A DNA stretch of 64,000 nucleotides from Mycobacterium kansasii ATCC 12478 (GTDB taxonomy: Bacteria > Actinomycetota > Actinomycetes > Mycobacteriales > Mycobacteriaceae), in NCBI RefSeq assembly GCF_000157895.3, contig NC_022663.1, forward strand, positions 5,828,001 to 5,892,000. The letters are read 5' to 3'. Shown piece by piece: positions 17,624 through 25,736 of this stretch (the stretch's first letter is position 1; every line of letters starts with the position of its first letter). The position numbers and the translations under genes are program-made. Below the pieces are notes generated by a model. That model was not told the DNA's origin. It saw nothing but the letters and a program-made list of their open reading frames with translations, and did no database searches.

Positions 17624-18835
17624 GTGAGCGAAAAGGGTCGGCTGTTTACCAGTGAGTCGGTGACAGAGGGACATCCCGACAAGATCTGTGATGCGATCAG
17701 CGACTCGGTCCTCGACGCGCTTCTGGCGGAGGATCCCCGCTCACGTGTCGCGGTCGAGACGTTGGTGACCACCGGGCAGGTACACGTGGTGGGCGAGGTG
17801 ACCACCACGGCAAAGGCCGCGTTCGCCGACATCACCAATACCGTGCGCGCCCGGATTCTGCAGATCGGCTACGACTCGTCGGACAAGGGCTTCGACGGGG
17901 CATCCTGCGGCGTCAACATCGGCATCGGGGCACAGTCTCCGGACATCGCCCAGGGGGTCGACACCGCCCACGAGGCGCGCGTCGAAGGCGCGGCGGACCC
18001 GCTGGATGCTCAGGGCGCCGGCGACCAGGGGCTGATGTTCGGCTACGCGATCAACGACACCCCGGAACTGATGCCGCTGCCCATCGCGCTGGCCCACCGG
18101 CTGTCGCGGCGGCTGACCGAGGTCCGCAAGAACGGCGTGCTGCCCTACCTGCGGCCCGACGGCAAGACGCAGGTCACCATCGCCTACGAGGACAACGTCC
18201 CGGTGCGGCTGGACACCGTGGTGATCTCCACTCAGCACGCCGCCGACATCGACCTGGAGAAGACGCTGGATCCCGACATCCGCGAGCACGTGCTCAAGAG
18301 TGTGCTCGACGAATTGGCCCACCAGACCCTGGATGCCTCGCAGGTGCGGGTGCTGGTGAACCCCACCGGCAAGTTCGTGCTCGGCGGGCCCATGGGTGAC
18401 GCCGGACTGACCGGCCGCAAGATCATCGTCGACACCTATGGCGGCTGGGCGCGCCACGGCGGCGGCGCGTTCTCCGGCAAGGACCCGTCCAAGGTGGACC
18501 GGTCGGCCGCGTACGCGATGCGCTGGGTGGCCAAGAACGTCGTCGCGGCCGGACTGGCCGAGCGGGTGGAGGTGCAGGTGGCCTACGCCATCGGCAAAGC
18601 CGCCCCGGTGGGCTTGTTCGTCGAGACGTTCGGCACCGAAACGGTCGACCCGGTCAAGATCGAGAAGGCCATCGGTGAGGTGTTCGATCTGCGGCCCGGG
18701 GCGATCATCCGCGACCTGGACCTGCTGCGCCCGATCTATGCGCCGACGGCTGCCTACGGGCATTTCGGCCGCACCGATATCGAACTGCCGTGGGAGCAGC
18801 TCAACAAGGTCGACGACCTCAAGCGCGCCATCTAG
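17624..18835 (+). CDS. metK: S-adenosylmethionine synthase
   Basis: A 403-residue enzyme making SAM from methionine and ATP. The N-terminal FTSESVTEGHPDKICDAISDSVLDA, the GAGDQGLMFGYA motif near residue 132 and GGGAFSGKDPSKVDRS near residue 280 are all intact. The GTG at 17624 follows GGAAGGACGCAGA. Its own TATAAT box suggests transcription independent of coaBC. The length equals Rv1392. SAM made here serves the several methyltransferases in the window as well as general metabolism. Confidence 0.97.
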   Translation: MSEKGRLFTSESVTEGHPDKICDAISDSVLDALLAEDPRSRVAVETLVTTGQVHVVGEVTTTAKAAFADITNTVRARILQIGYDSSDKGFDGASCGVNIGIGAQSPDIAQGVDTAHEARVEGAADPLDAQGAGDQGLMFGYAINDTPELMPLPIALAHRLSRRLTEVRKNGVLPYLRPDGKTQVTIAYEDNVPVRLDTVVISTQHAADIDLEKTLDPDIREHVLKSVLDELAHQTLDASQVRVLVNPTGKFVLGGPMGDAGLTGRKIIVDTYGGWARHGGGAFSGKDPSKVDRSAAYAMRWVAKNVVAAGLAERVEVQVAYAIGKAAPVGLFVETFGTETVDPVKIEKAIGEVFDLRPGAIIRDLDLLRPIYAPTAAYGHFGRTDIELPWEQLNKVDDLKRAI

Positions 18836-18842
18836 TTCCGGG

Positions 18843-18904
18843 CGCGAGCAGTCGCAGAATCGCATTACAAGGGCTGCCCGCGTGCGATTCTGTGTCTGCT
18901 CGCG
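18843..18904. terminator. bidirectional hairpin between metK and a convergent oxidase gene
   Basis: Arms of 22 nt at 18843-18864 and 18883-18904 pair at 20 of 22 positions around an 18-nt loop. It begins 8 nt after the metK stop and ends 14 nt before the stop of the convergent gene, so it can serve both. No T-run follows, as is usual for mycobacterial terminators. Confidence 0.7.
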
Positions 18905-18917
18905 AGCCGGGGTGCGC

Positions 18918-19493
18918 TCAGTGCCCGGTGCTGGGTGGCATCGGGTGATCGGGCTCCAACCCGGGCAGGCCGTCGATGCTGTGCTGGTTACGCTCGACTA
19001 GGCGGACGTAGGTTTCCTCGGATGCCTTGCCAAGATGTGCATCGAGCACCGGCCTTTCGTCGACAAGCTCGTAATAGGGCACCGCGAATCCGCACGCATC
19101 GGCGATCCGTTCCACGTCGACGACAATGGCGGCCCGGGTTCCCGCGTGCAGAGCCTTGAAATGCGTTCGAAGGCTGTCGAATTCGGCGTCGTCGGGGCGC
19201 ACTACTCGTCCGGTGCCGAACAGTCGCAGGATCCGCGAATTGCGAGTGAACGAGCAGAACATGATGGTGATCCGGCCGTTGTCGCGCAGATGGGCAATTG
19301 TCTCGGTGCCACTGCCGAACAGGTCGAGATAGGCGAAGGTGTGGTCGTCGAGCACCGCGAAGGTGTCCCGATACCCCTTGGGGGAGAGGTTGACTCGACC
19401 GCCGTCGGATGGCGCGGTGGCAACGAAGAACATCGCCTGCTTGCCGATGAACTCCCTCAACGATTCGTCGATGTGGGAGAACACCTTCGCCAT
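18918..19493 (-). CDS. pyridoxamine 5'-phosphate oxidase-like flavin protein
   Basis: A 191-residue protein of the PNPOx-like split-barrel superfamily that binds FMN, F420 or heme. The start MAKVFSHIDESLREFIGKQAMFFVATAPSDG, the NLSPKG motif and ITIMFCSFTRNSRILRLFGTGRV are characteristic. The substrate is unknown; family members in mycobacteria include F420-dependent reductases. It lies upstream of and divergent from nothing obvious, follows the monooxygenase gene on the same strand, and converges on metK. I do not recall an equivalent at this place in M. tuberculosis. The ATG is clear but its ribosome site is weak. Confidence 0.82.
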   Translation of the reverse strand: MAKVFSHIDESLREFIGKQAMFFVATAPSDGGRVNLSPKGYRDTFAVLDDHTFAYLDLFGSGTETIAHLRDNGRITIMFCSFTRNSRILRLFGTGRVVRPDDAEFDSLRTHFKALHAGTRAAIVVDVERIADACGFAVPYYELVDERPVLDAHLGKASEETYVRLVERNQHSIDGLPGLEPDHPMPPSTGH

Positions 19494-19514
19494 AGTTGTC
19501 GAGCCTACGCGAGC

Positions 19515-19552
19515 ACCGGTGAAGCTAACCGGTGAAGCTAACCGGTGAAGCG
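19515..19552. repeat. 13-bp tandem triplet at the monooxygenase 3' end
   Basis: Three near-identical copies of ACCGGTGAAGCTA (19515-19527, 19528-19540, 19541-19552) cover the stop codon of the monooxygenase. Slippage here would only move the stop by a few residues. Confidence 0.7.
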
Positions 19553-21016
19553 GTAGTCGTCGAGATCGAAGCGGCGACTGCGCCAGTAGGCCTGCATGGT
19601 CGTCGTCGGGCGTAACGGGACGTCGCCGTTCTTGTCGAAGTAGTAGCTGTTGGCCAGCCGGCAGCTGTCTTGCCAGAAGACCTGGCGGTGCCGGCGGCGC
19701 ATCACCTCGGCGAAATAGCGGGCGTTGGCTTCCTCGGTCACCTCGACACAGGTCGCGCCGTCTCGTCGGGCCCGCTTCAGGCACCGCAGGATGTGGTGGG
19801 TCTGCGCTTCGATCAGCGCGAAATACGACGAACCGACATAGCCGTAGGGGCCGAACACCGTGAAGAAGTTCGGATAGCCGGGAATGCTGACACCCTCGTA
19901 AGCCTGAGTCCGGTGTTCGTCCCAGAACCGGCTCAGGGAGTGGCCGCCGCGCCCCATCACCGGATAGGTGAGCACGTCGTCGGTGTCGAGCACCTTGAAG
20001 CCGGTCGCCAGGATCAGCACGTCGATCTCGTGGTCGACGCCATCGGTGGTGGCCACCGCCGACGGGGTGATCTTGTCGATCGGTTCGGTGACCAACTGGA
20101 CGTTGTCGCGGTTGAACGTGGACAGGTAGCTGTTGTGGAAGCCCGGCCGTTTGCAGCCCACCGCGTAACGCGGCGTCAGTTGGTCGCGTACCCTCGGGTC
20201 TTCGACTTGCTGGCGCAGATACCGCCGTCCCAGTACCGCGCTCCATCGGGCCAGCGGAAACACCGTGAAGTAGTGCGCCGAGATCGGGAAGGTCGCTTCC
20301 ACGAAGGCCTGGCTGAGCCACCGCTGCACGGCTTTGCCGCCGGGAATGCGCATCGCCCAGCGGGCCGCCGCCGGTAGCGGCACGTCGAGCTTCGGGAAGC
20401 ACCAGATTGGCGTTCGCTGAAAAACGATGAGGTGCTTGACAATCGGCGCGATCTCCGGAATGACTTGGACCGCCGACGCGCCGGTGCCGATGATCGCGAC
20501 GCGCTTACCGGTCAAGTCTTGGCTGTGGTCCCACCGCGCGGTGTGCATGACGATGCCGTCGAACGAGTCCACCCCGTCGATGTCGGGCAGTTTCGGTACG
20601 GTCAACACGCCGCTGGCGTTGATCACGAACCTGGCGGTCACCACGCCGCCGGGGTCTGTCTGGATCCGCCACAGACGGTGCTCTTCGTCGTATTCTGCGG
20701 CCTGCACCTTGGTGTTGAACCGGATGCGGGACCGGATGGCGTATTTGTCGACGCAGTGTTCGGCGTATGCGCGAAGTTCGCGGCCGGGTGCGTAGGTGCG
20801 CGACCAGCGCGGGCTCTGCTCGAACGAGAACTGGTAGGAAAACGACGGAATATCCACGGCGATACCGGGATAGGTGTTCCAGTACCAGGTTCCGCCGACT
20901 CCGTCGCCGGCTTCGATCAGCAGGTAATCGTGGAATCCGGCCCGGTCGAGCTCGATCGCCGCGCCGATCCCGGAGAATCCGGCGCCGACGATCAGTATCT
21001 GGTAGTCGGGCTTCAT
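19538..21016 (-). CDS. flavin-containing Baeyer-Villiger-type monooxygenase (Rv1393c-like)
   Basis: A 492-residue FAD/NADPH monooxygenase. The FAD Rossmann motif GAGFSGIGAAIELDRAG is at residues 10-27, the BVMO fingerprint appears as FDGIVMHTARW near residue 155, and the NADPH motif IGTGASAVQVIPEI near residue 177. It probably inserts oxygen next to a ketone or oxidises a soft nucleophile; the substrate is unknown. It overlaps the end of the P450 gene by 4 nt, so the two oxygenases are probably translated together and act on a common lipid or steroid-like substrate (inference). Confidence 0.9.
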   Translation of the reverse strand: MKPDYQILIVGAGFSGIGAAIELDRAGFHDYLLIEAGDGVGGTWYWNTYPGIAVDIPSFSYQFSFEQSPRWSRTYAPGRELRAYAEHCVDKYAIRSRIRFNTKVQAAEYDEEHRLWRIQTDPGGVVTARFVINASGVLTVPKLPDIDGVDSFDGIVMHTARWDHSQDLTGKRVAIIGTGASAVQVIPEIAPIVKHLIVFQRTPIWCFPKLDVPLPAAARWAMRIPGGKAVQRWLSQAFVEATFPISAHYFTVFPLARWSAVLGRRYLRQQVEDPRVRDQLTPRYAVGCKRPGFHNSYLSTFNRDNVQLVTEPIDKITPSAVATTDGVDHEIDVLILATGFKVLDTDDVLTYPVMGRGGHSLSRFWDEHRTQAYEGVSIPGYPNFFTVFGPYGYVGSSYFALIEAQTHHILRCLKRARRDGATCVEVTEEANARYFAEVMRRRHRQVFWQDSCRLANSYYFDKNGDVPLRPTTTMQAYWRSRRFDLDDYRFTG

Positions 21017-22404
21017 GAACGCTCGCTTCCGATGAGGTGCAGCCCGTGCTTGGGTCGCAGGGTCAGTGTCGCCTCAAGCTCGACAGGGTAATGCGGCTCG
21101 AGGTCAAAGACAAAGCGCTGACTCATGATTGCCGCGATCAACACCATTTCCATCAGGGCGAAGCTCTGTCCGATGCAGATGCGCCGGCCCCCTCCGAACG
21201 GCAGATAGGCCGAGCGGGGACGGTCCCTGGCTCCGCTGCCGAAAAACCGTTGGGGATCGAATTTCTCCGGGTCGGGCCACCAGCGCGGGTCGTGGTGGAT
21301 GTGGTGGATCGGGATGACGACGGTGGTTCCGCGGCGGATGTGATGCCCGCCGATGACGTCGTCCGCGACGGCCTTGCGGGCGAGAACCCATACCGAGGAG
21401 AAGTAGCGCTGCGACTCCTGCAAGCAGGCCGTCGTCCACGGCAGCTTGCCCAGGTGCTCGGCGGTCGGCCGGCTGGTCCCCAGCACGTCGTCGACCTCGG
21501 CGAGCATCCGGTCGCGGGCATCGGGGTGCAGCGCCATCAGATACCAGAACCACGACATGGCGTTCGCGGTGGTTTCGTGACCGGCGAGCATGAAGGTCAG
21601 CGCCTCGTCGCGGACCCGCTGGCGCGGCCAGGTTCCGTCGTCGGCGCGCAGCAGCACGTTGAGCAGGTCCTCGGAGTCGGTCGGATGCGCCAGTCGCTGG
21701 TCGATCACCGCGTTGACCGCGGCGTCGAGCGCCAGCGTGATGTCCTGCATCTCCCGTAACGGCGGCGGCAGGTGGACACCGGAAAAGGTGCACCAGATCA
21801 GCGCGTCGTAGACCGGGCGCGGCATCAGCCCCCACAAGCCCAGTCGCTCCAGCTTCTCGGCCCGGCGCAGGCCCCGGGTCGCCAGATCGTTCATGCTGTG
21901 GACCAATGGCCCGAAGTCCTGGCTGAACAGGGCATTGGCGACCACGCGCAGGGTTGCCTGGACCATCGTCTCGTGCATGTCGAAGGGTATAGCGCACACA
22001 ACCCTGGCGGTGACGTCTTCGATCGGGTCGATCATCAGGTCGACGAGATCGTTGAGGTGGCGCCGGGCGAACGTCGGGTTCAGCACGCCGCGGTGCGCGG
22101 CCCACGAGTCGCCCTCGTCGGTGAGCAGGTTGATGCCGGCGGCCGCGCGGATGGGCTCGTATTCGTCGGACTTGACGTATTTCAGCCGCGCCTCGTGTAG
22201 CACGTGGTCGATATAGCCGGGATGCGTGACGGAAACGAAACGTCTTCCACCACAACGAAATCGGACGATATCGTTGCCGCGCACCCGGCCCAGGAATCCG
22301 TCGCCGGCATCGAAGCCTACGGTGAGGGCCTCCCGCGTCATCGTCCAGGTGCTCAGGCGTCTGGCTGGTCTGTTCAGGGGTCGCTCGGCGATCACACTGG
22401 CCAT
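21013..22404 (-). CDS. cyp132: cytochrome P450 CYP132
   Basis: A 463-residue P450 (Rv1394c orthologue). The oxygen-activating I-helix motif AGHETTANAMSW, the K-helix ExxR (ESQRYF) and the heme-thiolate loop FGGGRRICIGQSFA are all present. The substrate is not known. The ATG at 22404 gives the family length (461 in M. tuberculosis). It is transcribed divergently from an AraC regulator, whose M. tuberculosis orthologue Rv1395 is reported to bind the shared intergenic region and control cyp132. Its stop overlaps the downstream monooxygenase start. Confidence 0.93.
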   Translation of the reverse strand: MASVIAERPLNRPARRLSTWTMTREALTVGFDAGDGFLGRVRGNDIVRFRCGGRRFVSVTHPGYIDHVLHEARLKYVKSDEYEPIRAAAGINLLTDEGDSWAAHRGVLNPTFARRHLNDLVDLMIDPIEDVTARVVCAIPFDMHETMVQATLRVVANALFSQDFGPLVHSMNDLATRGLRRAEKLERLGLWGLMPRPVYDALIWCTFSGVHLPPPLREMQDITLALDAAVNAVIDQRLAHPTDSEDLLNVLLRADDGTWPRQRVRDEALTFMLAGHETTANAMSWFWYLMALHPDARDRMLAEVDDVLGTSRPTAEHLGKLPWTTACLQESQRYFSSVWVLARKAVADDVIGGHHIRRGTTVVIPIHHIHHDPRWWPDPEKFDPQRFFGSGARDRPRSAYLPFGGGRRICIGQSFALMEMVLIAAIMSQRFVFDLEPHYPVELEATLTLRPKHGLHLIGSERS

Positions 22405-22479
22405 GGGGTCACTGTATGGGCGACGTCGGCCGCCGGTAATGAGACTATGGGACAAAGAGTTGGGAATTTAGGACAGATC

Positions 22480-23508
22480 ATGGAACACGTGCAAGCCGAG
22501 GTGAGCCACGGGGTCTATGCGACCCGGGTGCTGTGCGAGGTGGCCAACGAGCACGGGGTGCCCACCAGCGATGTGCTTGCCGGCACCGCGATCCGGCAGA
22601 CGGATCTCGATGATCCCGATGCCGTCATCAGTGCCGGCGACGAGATCCTTGCCGTCCGCCGATTGCTGGCCCGGTTGCCGGAGCATGCCGGCATCGGGGT
22701 CGACGTGGGCAGCCGGTTCACGCTCACCCACTTTGGACTGTTCGGTTTTGCGGTGATGTCTTGTGCCACCTTGCGCGAACTCTTCAGCATCGCGATGCGC
22801 TACTTCGCGCTGACGATGTTGCACATCGACGTCCGGTTGTTCGAAACGGCCGGAGACTGTTTGCTCGAGCTGGACGCCGGTCACTTGCCGCCCGACGTGC
22901 GGCGGTTTTTCATCGAACGTGACATTGCCGGAATCCTGGCCACTACAACGAGTTTCGCGCTGCCGGTGGCGGCGAAGTATGCCGAGCAGGTGTCGGCGGA
23001 GGTGGCCGTCGACGAGCGGTTGCTGCGGCCGCTGCTCGAACTGGTGCCGATTCATCACGTCGCGTTCGGCCGGGCCCACAACAGGTTGCACTTTCCGCGT
23101 GCCATGTTCGATGAGCCGTTGCCGCAAGCAGATCGGCACACCCTGGAAATGTGTATGGCGCAGTGCGACGTGCTGATGCAGCGCAATGAGCAACGCCGAG
23201 GCATCACTGCGCTGGTGCGCACCAAGCTGTTTCGTGATCCCGGACTGTTTCCGACGCTACCCGACATCGCGGCCGAGGTCGGCCTGCATCCGCGCACACT
23301 GCGGCGCCGGCTTGCCGAGGAAGGCACGTCTTTTCGCGCCTTGCTGAACGAGGCGCGGTCCACCGTGGCCGTCGACTTGTTGTGCAATGTCGGCCTCACC
23401 ACCGAAGAGGTGTCCAGGCGGCTGGGCTATACCGAGGTCTCGACGTTCTCGCACGCCTTCAAACGGTGGTACGGCGTGGCACCCAGCGCGTATCCACAGC
23501 GAAACTAG
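22480..23508 (+). CDS. AraC-family transcriptional regulator (Rv1395-like)
   Basis: A 342-residue regulator with an N-terminal AraC-binding-type domain (about residues 20-200) and a C-terminal double helix-turn-helix (PTLPDIAAEVGLHPRTLRRRLAEEGTSFRALLNEAR and LTTEEVSRRLGYTEVSTFSHAFKRWYGVAPSAY). The ATG at 22480 is preferred because AGGA lies 8 nt upstream and the length is close to Rv1395 (344); an ATG at 22447 would add 11 residues. Only 75 nt separate it from the divergent cyp132, so its operator must lie between them. Confidence 0.88.
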   Translation: MEHVQAEVSHGVYATRVLCEVANEHGVPTSDVLAGTAIRQTDLDDPDAVISAGDEILAVRRLLARLPEHAGIGVDVGSRFTLTHFGLFGFAVMSCATLRELFSIAMRYFALTMLHIDVRLFETAGDCLLELDAGHLPPDVRRFFIERDIAGILATTTSFALPVAAKYAEQVSAEVAVDERLLRPLLELVPIHHVAFGRAHNRLHFPRAMFDEPLPQADRHTLEMCMAQCDVLMQRNEQRRGITALVRTKLFRDPGLFPTLPDIAAEVGLHPRTLRRRLAEEGTSFRALLNEARSTVAVDLLCNVGLTTEEVSRRLGYTEVSTFSHAFKRWYGVAPSAYPQRN

Positions 23509-23518
23509 GAAGCGGCAG

Positions 23519-23961
23519 CTAAGCGTGCAACGCCTGCTTCAGCGCAGCCAGCCCGCGGCCGGCGGCCTCGGCCGCGGCGGGCACCACGAGCGCGAAATCG
23601 ACGTAGCCGTGCACCATGTGGTGTTGCCGCGCAATGGTGCAGGGAGCCGAACAAACGTGGTCATGGGTGTCCACACTGCCGAGCGACCGGCCGCCGTGGT
23701 AGAAGACGACCACGGCAAGGCTTCGCCGGTCGCGGTGGGTGGCCAGTAGATCCGAACCGGAATGTCGGTGAGGTCGCCGTAACCAACCGTGCGGTCGTCG
23801 ATTCGCAATGCCGGCAGCAACTCCGGTGGTCGCTTCCTCGCAGCCAGCCTGGCACGCGCGACGTGCACGCCGTCGGCCGCGCTGAAGGTCGTCGGGAGGG
23901 TATCGAGCAGCGTCTGGAGAACGGGGTCGATGCGGGGTCGGGCGAGGGTCGGCTCGATCAT
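23519..23961 (-). pseudogene. decayed hormone-sensitive-lipase-type esterase
   Basis: A remnant of a second LipH/NlhH-type esterase next to an intact paralogue. The first 70 or so codons (MIEPTLARPRIDPVLQ to VRIYWPPTATGE) are in one frame. A frameshift near 23720 moves the match to another frame with the oxyanion HGG motif (VVVFYHGGRS), and after DTHDHVC about 170 codons are missing. Sequence resumes with HHMVHGYVDFALVVPAAAEAAGRGLAALKQALHA, the family C-terminus. The catalytic serine motif is lost. M. tuberculosis keeps two intact genes here (Rv1399c, Rv1400c). Confidence 0.88.
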
Positions 23962-23985
23962 GGCCCTACCGCCGTACCGGCGCGG

Positions 23986-24951
23986 CTACCCGTGCAGCGC
24001 CTCGCGCAACGCCGTCAGCCCGCGATCCATCGCGGCGGTGGCTGCCGGTACCACACCGGCGTAGCCGACGTAGCCGTGCACCATCGTCTCGGCGTTGTGC
24101 ACCTCGACGGGCACGCCGGCGGCGCTCAGCAGCTCGCCATAGCGGATTCCGTCGTCGCGCAGCGGGTCGTATCCGGCGACCCCGATGTAGGCCGGCGGCA
24201 GGCCGGCCAGGTTCTCCGCCCGGCCCGGCGCCATTCCCGCCGGCGGGTCGGACAAGTCGATTCCGCCTGCGTACCAACGGGAGAACGCGGCCACCGCCTT
24301 GGCGTCCAGGATCTGAGCGGTGGCGTTCTCTTTGAACGACGGCAGGGACTGATCCCACATCGTGGAGGGGTACCACAACAGCTGGAATGCCAGGTTCGGT
24401 CCGGCATTGTCACGGGCTTGCTGGGCCATCACCGCGGCGATGGTGCCGCCAGCCGAATCCCCGGCGACGGCCAGCCGGGTGCTGTCGGCGCCGATGCCGG
24501 CACCCTGTTCGGCAACCCATAGCGTTGCGGCCCAAGCGTCTTCGACGGCTGCGGGATAGGGATGCTCGGGGGCCAGCCGGTAGTCAACCGACACGATCAC
24601 CGCGCCGGCGCCCACGGCATGGTGACGGCAGGTGCCGTCGTGGGTGTCGAGATCGCCCATGACGAAGCCGCCGCCGTGGAAGTACAGCACCACCGGCGGG
24701 GCACTGCCTTGAGCGGAATCGCTTGGCGGCCAATAGATCCGGATACCGATGCCGCCGCCTGGCCCGTCGATTGACCGGTCTTCGATACGCAACTCGGGGT
24801 ATACCGGCCGGCGTGGCAAGTCACGCATCCGCTGGCGCATGGCGTCGATTCCGTCGTCGGTCGATAGCCGAAAGGGAACCGCATCCAGTACCTTCAGCAG
24901 GATGGGGTCGAGAGCTGGTCGTTCGTCGGCGGTCTGGTCCAAGCTGGGCAT
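23986..24951 (-). CDS. HSL-family carboxylesterase / lipase (NlhH/LipI-like)
   Basis: A 321-residue alpha/beta hydrolase of the hormone-sensitive lipase family, hydrolysing short-chain esters. The oxyanion motif HGGGF lies near residue 91, the nucleophile elbow GDSAGG near residue 160, the acid in DPLRDDG and the histidine in MVHGYVGY near residue 290. No signal peptide is visible, so it is probably cytosolic. It is the intact member of a tandem pair whose partner downstream has decayed. Its ATG overlaps the ATG of the divergent YhhN gene within GCATGC. Confidence 0.92.
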   Translation of the reverse strand: MPSLDQTADERPALDPILLKVLDAVPFRLSTDDGIDAMRQRMRDLPRRPVYPELRIEDRSIDGPGGGIGIRIYWPPSDSAQGSAPPVVLYFHGGGFVMGDLDTHDGTCRHHAVGAGAVIVSVDYRLAPEHPYPAAVEDAWAATLWVAEQGAGIGADSTRLAVAGDSAGGTIAAVMAQQARDNAGPNLAFQLLWYPSTMWDQSLPSFKENATAQILDAKAVAAFSRWYAGGIDLSDPPAGMAPGRAENLAGLPPAYIGVAGYDPLRDDGIRYGELLSAAGVPVEVHNAETMVHGYVGYAGVVPAATAAMDRGLTALREALHG

Positions 24952-25687
24952 GCAGGTACCGTACGCATCGCGTCTGGTGGCCGGCGCTTGGGTGGTGGCC
25001 GGGTGGGCGGGTCTGGCTTACGGCGTGTACTTGACCGTGATCGCGATGAGCCGCCCGCCGGGCACCGAGTTGACCGGACACTGGATTCTGCAGCCGCCGT
25101 TCAAGGCGTCGATGGCGGTGCTGCTGGCTCTGGCGGCGATTGCGCACCCGATTGCGCGCGAGCGGCGGTGGCTGGTGCCGGCGCTGCTGTTCTCTGCCGC
25201 CGGTGACTGGCTGTTGGCCATCCCTTGGTGGACACCGTCATTCGTCTTCGGACTCGGCTCATTCCTGTTGGCGCACCTGTGTTTTCTGGGCGCAATGCTG
25301 CCCCTGGCGCTGGGGCGGGCACCGTCGCGTGCGCGCCTGGCCCCGGTGGTGCTGATGTGTGTGGGGGCGATATCGCTGTTGGTCTGGTTCTGGCCGCACC
25401 TGGGCCAGGAGAAGCTGACGGTTCCGGTGACCGTCTACATGCTGGCGCTGACGGCGATGGTGTGCACCGCTTTCTTGGCGCGCCTTCCGACGATCTGGAC
25501 GGCCGTCGGGGCGCTGAGTTTCGCGGTATCGGATTCGATGATCGCCATCAGCCGATTCATCTTGGGCAACGAAGCGCTGGCGGTCCCAATCTGGTGGTCC
25601 TACGCCGCCGCCGAAATTCTGATCACCGCCGGGTTCTTCTTCGGGCGGGAAATCCCGGCCGGCGCTGCTGAGCCCGCAGACCGCTAG
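24950..25687 (+). CDS. YhhN/TMEM86-family membrane protein (Rv1401-like)
   Basis: A polytopic membrane protein of 245 residues with about eight hydrophobic segments, including LVAGAWVVAGWAGLAYGVYLTVIAM and FSAAGDWLLAIPWW. The SAAGDxLL and AVSDSMIAI segments carry the paired acidic residues of the YhhN family, whose mammalian members are lysoplasmalogenases. The bacterial role is unknown. The start is uncertain: the ATG at 24950 keeps the first helix, while an ATG at 25047 would give a size closer to the M. tuberculosis annotation of about 200 residues. Confidence 0.75.
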   Translation: MQVPYASRLVAGAWVVAGWAGLAYGVYLTVIAMSRPPGTELTGHWILQPPFKASMAVLLALAAIAHPIARERRWLVPALLFSAAGDWLLAIPWWTPSFVFGLGSFLLAHLCFLGAMLPLALGRAPSRARLAPVVLMCVGAISLLVWFWPHLGQEKLTVPVTVYMLALTAMVCTAFLARLPTIWTAVGALSFAVSDSMIAISRFILGNEALAVPIWWSYAAAEILITAGFFFGREIPAGAAEPADR

Positions 25688-25736
25688 TCGACTGCTCCTG
25701 AGGCGCCGATCAGCGAGAAAAAGGTTGTCTGGCAAC

